64,000 nt of DNA, from contig CAVZQK010000020.1 in assembly GCA_963777355.1 (NCBI GenBank), positions 186,001-250,000 of the forward strand, written 5' to 3'. The notes beneath the pieces are model-generated. The model was given only the letters and a program-made list of their open reading frames with translations, made no database searches and was not told the DNA's origin. Positions 10,796-19,666 of this stretch are shown one piece after another (the stretch's first letter is position 1; the number at the start of each line of letters is the position of its first letter). This DNA is from DATJHM01 sp963777355. Lineage in GTDB: Bacteria; Chloroflexota; Ktedonobacteria; Ktedonobacterales; Ktedonobacteraceae. A program made the translations under genes and the position numbers.

Positions 10796-10878
10796 CTAAG
10801 TACATTCAAGTAACAAGCGCGGGATAAAACCTGCTGCAGGCACAGACAATTCTCAAAACATTGCTTGAATGTACTTAG
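10796..10878. repeat. 15-bp inverted repeat
   Basis: CTAAGTACATTCAAG at 10796-10810 is perfectly repeated in inverted form at 10864-10878. Its right arm shares two bases with the next hairpin, so the two structures would be mutually exclusive in an RNA. Confidence 0.6.
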
Positions 10879-10926
10879 ATAGTAGGACCACAAACAAATT
10901 TGTTTGTGATCCTACTATCTCTTTTT
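10877..10926. terminator. Strong (bidirectional) terminator hairpin
   Basis: A 44-base near-perfect palindrome: AGATAGTAGGA and CACAAACAAA pair with TTTGTTTGTG and TCCTACTATCT, with one opposed C/A pair. It is followed on the plus strand by CTTTTTAAT. It separates the convergent sigma-like and catalase genes. Confidence 0.8.
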
Positions 10927-10945
10927 AATAAAGAAAGTTCAGGGG

Positions 10946-12434
10946 CTAATCGCCTAGAGAGATGGCTTCGGGACTGGTGACGCCGAGACCTTTGGCGATG
11001 CGGCTACCCAGATCGGGATCGACGTTGTGCCAGAGTTTCAGGGCACGTTCTTGCGTGGCAGGCTGGACGTCGACGGCTCCGAGGTGGCCGACGATGTTGG
11101 TGACCAGGTGCTCGCGCTCGGTTTCGGTGAGCACATGGCGATAGAGATTGCCTGGCTGCACAAAGTCGTTGTCCTCGGAATGCGGGACATAGGCAGTACG
11201 CTGGATATCACCGCTGACGGACCAGCCTGGATCGGCATAATGGGATGCGGTCGGCTTTGGGTCCGCCATAGCTGTTTGGAGCATAGACAGGCTGGTTGCC
11301 GTTATCGCGGTAGCGCATTGCGCCATCTTTGTTGTAGCTGTGGACTTCTGAATGCGGCTGGTTGACCGGCAGTTGCAGGTAGTTGGTGCCGATGCGGTGA
11401 CGATGTGTGTCCGGATAGCTAAACATACGACCAATAAGCATCTTGTCCGGGCTGGGTCCGATACCGGGGACCATATTGGCAGGCTCAAATGCAGCCTGTT
11501 CGATCTGAGCGAAGAAGTTCTCCGGGTTGCGGTCAAGCACCAGGCGGCCTACAGGGATGAGCGGATAGTCGCTGTGGGGCCAGACTTTGGTCAGATCGAA
11601 CGGATTGAAGCGGTAGTTGGCGGCATGGTCGAAGGGCATAATCTGCATCTCTAGATGCCAGACAGGGAAGTCCTTTTTATTGATGGACTCGCGCAGATCG
11701 CGGCGATGGAAATCAGGATCTTCCATCACCATCGCTTTGGCCTCGGCGTCGGTAAAGTTCTGGATACCCTGCTCAGTTTTAAAGTGATATTTGACCCAGA
11801 ACTTCTCACCTTGCGCGTTCACCCACATAAAAGTATGGCTACCGTAGCCATTCATATGCCGATAGCTACGCGGCGTGCCGCGGTCAGACATCAGGAAAGT
11901 TACCTGGTGAATGGCTTCGGGCGAGAGGGACCAGAAATCCCACTGCGCGTTATTGCTGCGCATATCGGTATCAGGCATACGCTTCTGAGAGTGGATAAAA
12001 TCCTGGAACTTCGAGGGATCTCGCACGAAGAAGATCGGCGTATTATTACCGACAAGATCGTAGTTGCCCTCTTCAGTATAGAATTTTATCGCGAAACCTC
12101 GCGGATCACGAACCGTATCGGCTGAGCCGAGTTCACCCGCCACTGTTGAGAAGCGCAGCAGAACAGGGGTGCGTTTGCCAACCGTATTTAAGAAGGCCGC
12201 CTTTGTCCACTGCCGTACATCAGCAGTCACCTCGAAATAGCCAAATGCGCCACTGCCTTTGGCATGGACGACACGTTCAGGAACCCGTTCGCGGTTGAAC
12301 TGTGCCATCTTCTGAATTAAATAATGATCTTGCAAAAGCAGGGGACCATTGGGACCTGCTGAGAGCAAGTATTCATCGCTTGTCGCGGGAATACCGGCAT
12401 CGGTTGTGGTCGCTGGAGGTCGTTGCTCGTCCAA
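10946..12434 (-). CDS. Monofunctional haem catalase (clade 3-like; frame break near 11250)
   Basis: About 495 residues. It decomposes hydrogen peroxide to water and oxygen in the cytoplasm. Catalytic His lies in 'RVVHAKGSGAFGYFEVT', the distal Asn in 'DLVGNNTPIFFVRDP', and the proximal haem Tyr in 'RMFSYPDTHRHRIG'. The open frame from 12434 runs to about 11208 and a second, shifted frame completes the C-terminus (from 'PTASHYADPGWS' to the stop at 10946). One extra base in the CCCAAA at about 11248-11256 explains the break; both parts are fully family-like. The TTG at 12434 has GGAG about nine bases upstream; the frame is open to a TTG at 12479, which is an alternative start. It is a single gene, with a strong terminator downstream. 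Confidence 0.88.
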
Positions 12435-12702
12435 GTGTATTTCTCCATTTCTTTTGACTGTTTCAATCTTTCTCTTCAATGCTGTCAGATAGGAAGTGCC
12501 AAACCAGGGTTATTCAATCTCATCAGACAACATCCTATTTTAACCAAAAAGTGTAGAAGATGCAAGTTAAACAATTATGCATCTTTCTTTATCAGCGGAT
12601 TTCAGCAGTTCAGAAATTCTCTCTTTATTGTACTCTGTTCTAAATAAGCAGCAAAGAGACGAGGGTAATTTGTCGGTTAGCAAGGTAGATCCTTCAGTAA
12701 GA
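12435..12702. other. Intergenic region, no feature recognised
   Basis: Short AT-rich spacer upstream of catalase and downstream of the LacI-type gene; both genes are on the minus strand. I see no clear operator in it. Confidence 0.35.
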
Positions 12703-13770
12703 TCAGGACCTGGGGGAGGCAATAGTGTTGCGCAACAGCAGTTTTGCTGCTAGCAAAGTAGTCACGCAAGGGGTATCGGGATCAGTGGCACGGGCGACAA
12801 GCGTTTTCAAGGCGACTGCTCCCATTGCGGGAGTATCGATGTGAATAGTGGAGAGGGCCGGAGTGATGTGTTCACCCAGGTTAATGCCGTCAAAGCCAAT
12901 CAGGGAGATATCTTCTGGTATATTGTAGCCTGCTTCGCGCAGCGCCTTCATAGCACCTATCGCGGTAATATCATCGACGCAAAAGATGGCGCTAAAGCTG
13001 CCTGCTTTCCGCTCTAGCAGGCGCTTACAGGCGGCATAGCCACCATCTAGGGTAAGATTACCGTGTTCGACAAGATCATAAGGAATGGACAGGGCGCGGT
13101 CCAAAAAGGTCATACAATAGCTAATCCAGCGTTGCTCCACAGAATAGATTTTATAGGTAGGACGAGGACCGGGAGCAACGGGGCCGCCGATGAAAGCGAT
13201 CTGGCGATGACCAGCCTGAAAAAGCGCATCCATCGCCATACGCGCGCCCTGGAAATTATTCGGCAGAATAGTGTCTACAGGCTGGGCAAGATCGGCAACA
13301 TACTCATCGACCAGGACGAGCGGTGTGCGCGTAGCTTGAATCGCACTGATAGCTTCGGCGTCAAATTGACCAACCAGGAGCACGCCCCCCAGGCGCATCT
13401 CATAGAGAGTAGTAGCGAGCAGGTGAGGTGAGTGCTGAATATCGGTAATAGTGCGGTACGTAATTTTGATATTAAATTTGCGTGACTCGCTCTCCACGCC
13501 ATGAAATATAGGCGTCCAATACGGGTCCACTGTTGCTGGAGTATCTTCGATGCTAGAAGCATAGAGAAAACCAACCTCTTTCAAGATCCGGCTCTCAGGA
13601 CGAGCAGGGGTAAGGCTACCCCGAAAGTAGCCCAGGTCTGCGGCTACTTTGAGCACACGCTGTCGTATATCTTCGCTGACATTGCTATGATTGTTGAATA
13701 CGCGTGAGACCGTGCCTACCGATACGTCTGCGTGAAGCGCAACATCTTTCGCTGTGATTGAACTTGCCAC
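12703..13770 (-). CDS. LacI-family transcriptional regulator
   Basis: 355 residues. The first ~55 residues are the LacI HTH and hinge: 'ITAKDVALHADVSVGTVSRVFNN' and 'VSEDIRQRVLKVAADLGY'. The rest is the PBP1-like effector domain with 'AIFCVDDITAIGAMKALREAGY', 'DISLIGFDG' and 'PALSTIHIDTPAMGAVA'. The GTG start at 13770 is preceded by AAGGAG. It is divergent from the GH1 beta-glucosidase and transporter genes, the usual arrangement for a repressor that releases them when an oligosaccharide-derived inducer is bound; that link is inferred from position. Confidence 0.85.
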   Translation of the reverse strand: MASSITAKDVALHADVSVGTVSRVFNNHSNVSEDIRQRVLKVAADLGYFRGSLTPARPESRILKEVGFLYASSIEDTPATVDPYWTPIFHGVESESRKFNIKITYRTITDIQHSPHLLATTLYEMRLGGVLLVGQFDAEAISAIQATRTPLVLVDEYVADLAQPVDTILPNNFQGARMAMDALFQAGHRQIAFIGGPVAPGPRPTYKIYSVEQRWISYCMTFLDRALSIPYDLVEHGNLTLDGGYAACKRLLERKAGSFSAIFCVDDITAIGAMKALREAGYNIPEDISLIGFDGINLGEHITPALSTIHIDTPAMGAVALKTLVARATDPDTPCVTTLLAAKLLLRNTIASPRS

Positions 13771-14190
13771 GTCCTCGATTCTCCTTACTCCGCTGGTCCT
13801 CTTTTTATGCTGTTTAGCAACCTATCCAGATAAAGCAACACTGCAATAAGTTCATGAACCTATGATAATGAAATTTCACCGAGATGTCAATGATAGATCC
13901 TCATAGAAGGAAGTTGTTAATCTCTCGCCGAGCTGGCCTACACCTTTCTCGAATAACAGGAACGGCGAGACGGTTCAAGATGATCCACAATGACAGAGCA
14001 CTACGTCTCTTTATGAGCCTCCTTTTCCAAATTGTGTCAGAGAGAGGAAGATGCTCAGGGAAAATCAGGCATGTGAAGTACAACAACGAGCAATTTTCAT
14101 TATTTTGCAGAAGTTGAGGAAATACATTGACTTTTTGGTGAAAACTCCTTACTATTATTTCATTGCAACAGAAACATTTTTATTTCACCA
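13771..14190. promoter_or_regulatory. Divergent regulatory spacer of the sugar locus
   Basis: Upstream of the LacI-type regulator and of the GH1/transporter genes. A promoter-like pair on the plus strand is TTGACT at 14127-14132 and TACTAT at 14150-14155 with a 17-base spacer. I did not find a textbook LacI-type palindrome. No gene is called here. Confidence 0.35.
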
Positions 14191-14199
14191 ATAGGATAG

Positions 14200-14526
14200 T
14201 AGTATCCTGTAGCTTGCCTGTCGATGGTGGGTAACATCTGGCGAGAGTAAGGTCAGGTGGAGGTGGTCTGGCCGATTGCCCTAAGGGATCGAGGAAAGGG
14301 AGGGGGAGAGCGGCACCTCCTCCAACAAAATCAAACAGGTCTGCAATGACCTTCCTTCGCTCAGAAAAAGAGAGGTGAACGGGTCTTGGTAGGGACATGA
14401 TGCAGCGTGCAGAAACGTTGGTTTGCAGAAGAAACGGAACATGCACGCGTAATCGTGTCCTGCTCCCCCAGCGCTTCTCTCGCCCCTGGCGATTTTGTTG
14501 GAGCAGATGGGAGAGCGGTAGTAGCA
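14200..14526 (+). repeat. Dispersed GC-rich non-coding repeat, copy A
   Basis: The core at 14391-14462 carries AGCGTGCAG followed ~40 bases later by GCACGCGTAATCGTGTCC. The same pair of blocks recurs at 22237-22306 (inverted), 39011-39082 and, in part, 39249-39266. It lies in the 5' region of the beta-glucosidase gene and appears non-coding. Boundaries are approximate. Confidence 0.6.
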
Positions 14527-14578
14527 TAACTATGTTGAGTTTTCGCCCTGATTGTATTTAAATGAAAACGAGGCTCTG

Positions 14579-15910
14579 ATGGTTCAATTTCCAGAATCTT
14601 TTCGTTGGGGAACAGGCACGTATAGTTACCAGGTAGAAGGTGCGGCCAATGAAGATGGCCGTGGTGAATCGATCTGGGACCGCTTTTGTTCGTTGCCCGG
14701 TACGATTTTGCATGGGGATACAGGATTGGTAGCTTGCGATCACTACCATAGGTATCCAGAGGATGTCCAGTTGATGCAAAAGCTGGGCGTTCAGATGTAT
14801 CACTTCTCTATCGCATGGCCTCGTATTATTCCTCTTGGTATCGGTAAGGTGAATCCGCTCGGCCTGGACTTCTATGAGCGCCTGGTCGATACTTTGCTAG
14901 CTGCCGGTATAGAGCCATATGCTACTTTGTATCACTGGGATCTCCCTCAGGCGCTACAGGATGCCCAGGGTGGTTGGGGCAGTCGAGAGACGGCTTATCA
15001 ATTTGCGGACTACGTTGATGTGGTCTCGCGCCGTCTTGGAGACCGTGTACATAACTGGTTGACGCTGAATGAGCCGGCGGTTACGGCATTTGAAGGGCAT
15101 GAAGATGGTATCCACGCCCCCGGCCTGCGGGATTCGCGCCTGGCGTGGCAGACCTCACATCACTTTCTCCTGGCACATGGGTTGGCAGTGCCTATATTGC
15201 GAGCGAATGGCGATGCCAATACGCGCGTAGGCATTACATTGAACTTCACCGGTATTGATCCTGCGACACCAGCGGACGAAGCCACGGCCCGCTTTTTAGA
15301 TGGCAAGTTCCATCGCTGGTTCCTGGACCCGATCTTCCGAGGCGCATATCCAGAAGATGTGCTGCAACAGTTGGGAGACATGGCACCAAAGACCGAACCT
15401 GGCGACGCCGAAATTATTGCGCGGCCCCTTGATTTTCTGGGAGCCAACTACTATACACATTCAATTGTGAAACAAAGTGGGGAGAGTATAGAAAACTCCA
15501 CATCCCTGCCAGTTGAAGGTGCAGAATATACCGCGATGGGCTGGGAAGTCTATCCGCGTGGCATCTATGACGTGTTAGTCCGTTTACACCGTGAATATGC
15601 GGTCCCCCAAATCTATATTGTAGAGAATGGTGCGGCCTTTCCCGATACAGTGGAGGAAGATGGCCGCGTGCTTGATCCTCGGCGGATCAATTATCTGCGT
15701 GAACACCTGCTCCAGGTACACGCAGCACTCGCGGAAGGTGTACCGTTAAAGGGATATTCCGTCTGGGCCCTGCTGGACAACTTTGAGTGGTCGCTTGGCT
15801 ATAGTATGCGCTTCGGCATTACTTATGTTGATTATGCAACCCAGAAACGGACACTGAAAGCAAGCGGTGAATGGTATCGCGAGGTAATTGAACGCAACGG
15901 CGTGCTGTAA
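14579..15910 (+). CDS. GH1 beta-glucosidase
   Basis: 443 residues, a full-length cytoplasmic glycoside hydrolase family 1 enzyme that cleaves beta-linked glucosides such as cellobiose. The acid/base Glu is E165 in TLNEP and the nucleophile is E349 in YIVENG. Other hallmarks are the start 'FPESFRWGTGTYSYQVEGA', 'YHFSIAWPRI', 'YHWDLPQAL' and 'GYSVWALLDNFEWSLGYSMRFG'. The ATG at 14579 has GAGG six bases upstream and gives the usual GH1 N-terminus; the frame is open upstream to 14552. The binding-protein gene follows after 85 bases. With the LacI regulator upstream and the transporter downstream it forms a beta-glucoside uptake and breakdown locus. Confidence 0.93.
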   Translation: MVQFPESFRWGTGTYSYQVEGAANEDGRGESIWDRFCSLPGTILHGDTGLVACDHYHRYPEDVQLMQKLGVQMYHFSIAWPRIIPLGIGKVNPLGLDFYERLVDTLLAAGIEPYATLYHWDLPQALQDAQGGWGSRETAYQFADYVDVVSRRLGDRVHNWLTLNEPAVTAFEGHEDGIHAPGLRDSRLAWQTSHHFLLAHGLAVPILRANGDANTRVGITLNFTGIDPATPADEATARFLDGKFHRWFLDPIFRGAYPEDVLQQLGDMAPKTEPGDAEIIARPLDFLGANYYTHSIVKQSGESIENSTSLPVEGAEYTAMGWEVYPRGIYDVLVRLHREYAVPQIYIVENGAAFPDTVEEDGRVLDPRRINYLREHLLQVHAALAEGVPLKGYSVWALLDNFEWSLGYSMRFGITYVDYATQKRTLKASGEWYREVIERNGVL

Positions 15911-15995
15911 GTATTGTAGTGCATTACTTGCAATGATTGGCTTTTTATTTCGTCGGGTCGCCCTTGAATTTTCTGTATTTCAAAGGAGGTGCCAG

Positions 15996-17685
15996 ATGAC
16001 ACACAGCACTTTACTCGCTCCCAGAGCAAAAACCAGTTTCTCTTTATTGTCACTTTTACTTGTGCTTGTGACAGTGCTAGCCGCATGTGGTGGGAGCAGC
16101 ACCGCCCAGAAAAAAGCCGCGAGCACGACATTAACCATTCAATCGAACCAGAGCGGCGACTATCCGCGCAACTTCAATCCATTCTCGGCCAACGTGATTA
16201 GCGGCACACAAGGGGTCATCTACGAAACGTTATTGTATGTCAACCGCTTAAATGGTGATGTAACACCCTGGCTGGCCCAGAGCTATAATTTAGCAAGCGA
16301 TGCAAAAAGCATCACCTTCCATCTGCGCAAAGGCGTCGTCTGGTCGGATGGTCAACCATTTACCAGTGATGATGTCGTATTTACCCTCAACCTGCTCAAG
16401 CAGAACAGTGCCCTTGACCTGACCGGGATAGACGGCTATATTCAGAGCGTCACAGCGCCGGATGCCAGCACCGTGCAGGTAACCATGAACAAAGCCTTCT
16501 TTCCCATCACCTGGTTGCTAGGTGGACAGGTCTATATCCTCTCCAAGCATGCCTGGTCCAGCGTCAAAGGTGATCCATCACAGTATGCTGACCCCAATCC
16601 CATAGGAACCGGGCCGTATGTCGTCAAATCATTCACCCCTCAGCTAGTGATTTTGACCAAGAACGCTAAATTCTGGCAACCTGGCAAGCCAGAAGTGGCA
16701 GAGATCAAAATTCCCTCTTATAGCTCCAACACCAGCGCTGAACTGGCACTAGAAAAAAACCAGATAGATTGGACTAACCTGTTTATTCCGAACGTAGACA
16801 AAAATTATGTGAACCTGGATAAGCAGCACAATCATTATTGGTATCCCAGCAGCGATATCGTCATGCTTTACCTCAATCTAAAACGCTATCCATTTAACCT
16901 GTTGCCAGTGCGCCAGGCGATCAGTGATGCAATTGATCGTGAGCAGATCAACAAGATTGGTGAAAGCGGCTATGAGCCAGCCGCCAGCCCTACGGGTCTG
17001 TTAGCGGAACAAAAATCTTATCTGGACCCGCAGTATGCCGATCTCTCCTTTCAAGCAAGATACAGGAACAGCGATGCAGCTTCTGGAGAGTGCGGGTTTT
17101 AAGAAGGGCGCTGATGGTATCTATGCAGATAGTAAAGGCAAGAAGCTGGTTTTCACGCTAAAGGTTGTCAATGCTTTTACCGATTATGTGACCGATTCTG
17201 CATTGATCGCAAAAGACTTGCAAAACATCGGTATGAAGGTAACAGTAAACCAGATGGCGTACGACGCCTATTATAGCGACCTGCAAATGGGGAACTATGA
17301 TATGGACATGCTCTATACAAACGCAGGCCCATCCCCCTATTATCTCTACGATGGTCTGTTAGACAGCGCGAACAGTGCACCGATTGGGCAGGCGGCGAGC
17401 ACCAACTTTGAGCGTTGGCAGGACCCGGCGACGGACGCATTACCGAATCAGTACGCATCCAGCACTGATCCGGCGGTCCAGAAGCAGGCGATCATGGGGA
17501 TAGAAAAGATCATGGTCGAGCAATTGCCAAGCATTCCACTAACTGCCGAGCCTTATTGGGCGCAATATAATTCAGATAAGTTTGTAGGATGGCCGGATGC
17601 GCAACATCCTTATGCAGCACCAGGTAGTGGCAATTATCCGGATATTGAATATATTATTCTCCATCTTCGTCCTGCCACTTCATAA
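15996..17685 (+). CDS. Family-5 (oligopeptide/oligosaccharide) ABC transporter substrate-binding lipoprotein (frame break near 17050)
   Basis: About 562 residues once joined. AAAGGAGG precedes the ATG. A lipoprotein signal with LAAC (Cys about 29) predicts surface anchoring. Family-5 features include 'NFNPFSANVISGTQGVIYETLLYVN', 'LRKGVVWSDGQPFTSDDVVFTLN', 'PIGTGPYVVKSF' and 'VRQAISDAIDRE'. An extra base in CTCTCCTTTC at 17042-17052 shifts the frame; removing it gives 'YADLSFKQDTGTAMQLLESAGF', continuing to the stop at 17685. Family-5 proteins bind peptides but also cello-oligosaccharides and xyloglucan fragments; with a GH1 enzyme and LacI regulator beside it, a beta-glucoside is the likelier ligand (inference). 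Confidence 0.85.
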
Positions 17686-17689
17686 GGTA

Positions 17690-17724
17690 TGAGAGGGGAT
17701 GGGACCGATCTCATCCCCCTCTCA
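17690..17724 (+). promoter_or_regulatory. Intra-operon hairpin after the binding-protein gene
   Basis: TGAGAGGGGAT pairs with ATCCCCCTCTCA across a short loop (one bulged base). There is no T-run after it. Such hairpins between a binding protein and its permeases usually stabilise the upstream mRNA or attenuate read-through. Confidence 0.55.
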
Positions 17725-17748
17725 TTGAGCGTTTGGAAGGAGTAATAT

Positions 17749-18735
17749 ATGCGGCATATGTTGCGAAGGATTGGCTTTTATCTGGTAGCACTATGGGCTT
17801 CAGTGACATTAAATTTTCTGATCCCCCATCTCACACCCGGTAATCCGGCGCTATCTTTTATGGCGCGGATGAAGGGCCGGATTACACCTCAAACAGAACA
17901 TGCATTGGAGATCTCTCTGGGAGTAAATCATGATCCTTTATGGTCACAGTATTTCCAATACATTAATAATCTTTTGCATGGCAATCTCGGCGTCTCAATT
18001 ACGTATCTACCCACGCCCGTTAGTGAGGTGATCGGGCAGGATCTGCCGTGGACGCTGGTACTGGTTGGGGTTGCGCTCATTATTAGTTTTGTGATTGGCA
18101 CGGTATTAGGGATTGTTGTTGTCTGGCGTCGTGGTTCGCTGATGGATGTTGTGCTATCCCCCTTTTTTACGTTTCTCTCGGCGATTCCTTATTTCTGGTT
18201 AGCTCTGGTGCTTCTGTATGTGCTCGGTTCCAAACTAGGCTGGTTTCCAATTCATGGTGGCTATGATCCCGACGTAGCCGATCCCGGCTGGAGTCTTGAT
18301 TTTATTCTTAGCGCCGCTCAATACGCGTTTCTGCCTGCACTGACGATTGTCATTGGTTCTATCTCTGGCTGGATGCTGGGAATGCGCAACGCTATGATTA
18401 CGACGCTTTCTGAGGATTATGTCCTGATGGCAGAGGCAAAAGGCTTGCCATCCTGGCGCGTTATGTTTTCTTACGCGGCACGCAATGCGATTCTGCCAAA
18501 TATTACGGCCTTCGCGCTCTCTCTGGGCTTTGTAGTGAGCGGATCTTTATTGACGGAGATAGTTTTTTCGTATCCGGGGATCGGCTTCGCGACGCTCCAG
18601 GCAGTTGACAATCTGGACTATGCCTTGCTCCAGGGCATCTTTCTGGTGTTGACAATAGCTGTGCTGGCCGCCAACTTTCTGGCCGACCTGCTCTATGTGG
18701 TACTCGATCCTCGCGTGCGAATGGGGGAGAATTAG
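17749..18735 (+). CDS. ABC transporter permease, DppB/OppB type
   Basis: 328 residues with six predicted membrane helices: 'RRIGFYLVALWASVTLNFLIP' at the N-terminus, 'LVLVGVALIISFVIGTVLGIVVV', 'FFTFLSAIPYFWLALVLLYVLG', 'YAFLPALTIVIG', 'GFVVSGSLLTEIVF' and a last helix. The cytoplasmic coupling loop reads 'YVLMAEAKGLPSWRVMFSYAARNAILP', the EAA-type motif, and 'VFSYPGIGFATLQAVDNLDYALLQGIFLV' is the typical family end. AAGGAG precedes the ATG. The stop is three bases before the next permease gene. Confidence 0.9.
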   Translation: MRHMLRRIGFYLVALWASVTLNFLIPHLTPGNPALSFMARMKGRITPQTEHALEISLGVNHDPLWSQYFQYINNLLHGNLGVSITYLPTPVSEVIGQDLPWTLVLVGVALIISFVIGTVLGIVVVWRRGSLMDVVLSPFFTFLSAIPYFWLALVLLYVLGSKLGWFPIHGGYDPDVADPGWSLDFILSAAQYAFLPALTIVIGSISGWMLGMRNAMITTLSEDYVLMAEAKGLPSWRVMFSYAARNAILPNITAFALSLGFVVSGSLLTEIVFSYPGIGFATLQAVDNLDYALLQGIFLVLTIAVLAANFLADLLYVVLDPRVRMGEN

Positions 18736-18738
18736 ACG

Positions 18739-19666
18739 ATGAGCATACCTACAACGATTCCAGCTACAACCAGGATGCGCCTGCGAGACCTGGGTCAGCT
18801 TTTTACCCGCAACCGTAAAGTAGGGCTGGGACTTGGCATTCTGATCTTTTTTATCCTTGTAGCCCTGCTCGGCCCTCTGTTCATCCAGCAAGATCCAAAC
18901 ACATTTAGTGATGCACAGATGCAGCCCCCCTCTGCCAGCCACTGGTTAGGCACGACGCAGCTAGGACAGGATGTCTTAGCCCAACTGGTGATTGGGACAC
19001 GGCTCTCGCTTTTTATGGGATTTGTGATCGGGATTCTCACGATGATTATCTCGGTTGCCGTTGGCCTGATCTCCGGTTACTACGGTGGCTGGATCGACGA
19101 GGTCTTTTCGCTCTTTAGCAATATTTTTCTGATTCTTCCGACACTCCCCCTGGCTATCCTGCTGGCGGCATTTCTTTCAAACTACAAAGGGCCGGTGACA
19201 ATTGCGGTTGTGCTCACGGTGACTGGCTGGTCGTGGGGAGCGAGAGTTCTGCGTGCGCAGACGCTCTCAATGGCGCATCGAGATAGCGTAGAAGCGGCAA
19301 AAGCGAGCGGCGAGTCGGATATGCGGATTATCTTCTTCGAGATTCTGCCGAATGAAACAGCGATTGTGGCGGCGCAATTGCTTGGTACGATCATTTATGC
19401 AATTCTCGCAGAGACGGGCCTGGAGTTTCTGGGCCTGGGCGATACCAATGCCGTAAGTTGGGGGACGATGCTTTACTGGGCCGGGAATAATGACGCGTCT
19501 CCAGGCCGGGGCATGGTGGTGGTTTCTGACACCAGGTCTCTGCATCGCGATTCTAGGAGCCGGGTTAGCTTTTATCAATTTCGGCATCGATGAGATTGCA
19601 AATCCACGTCTGAGAAGTCGGCCCAGGTTGAAAAAGCTAGTAAAAGAGAGGGAGGCCGTATCATAA
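18739..19666 (+). CDS. ABC transporter permease, DppC/OppC type (frame break near 19500)
   Basis: About 308 residues once joined. It has an N-terminal membrane helix ('VGLGLGILIFFILVALLGPLF'), 'HWLGTTQLGQDVLAQLVIGTRLSL' and the EAA coupling loop 'RDSVEAAKASGESDMRIIFFEILPN'. The first frame fails after 'MLYWAGNNDAS'; one extra base at about 19498-19502 separates it from the frame that continues 'QAGAWWWFLTPGLCIAILGAG', 'FINFGIDEIANPRLR' and stops at 19664-19666. That stop overlaps the ATG of the ATPase gene (TAATG), so the genes are translationally coupled and the extended end is the true one. Confidence 0.83.
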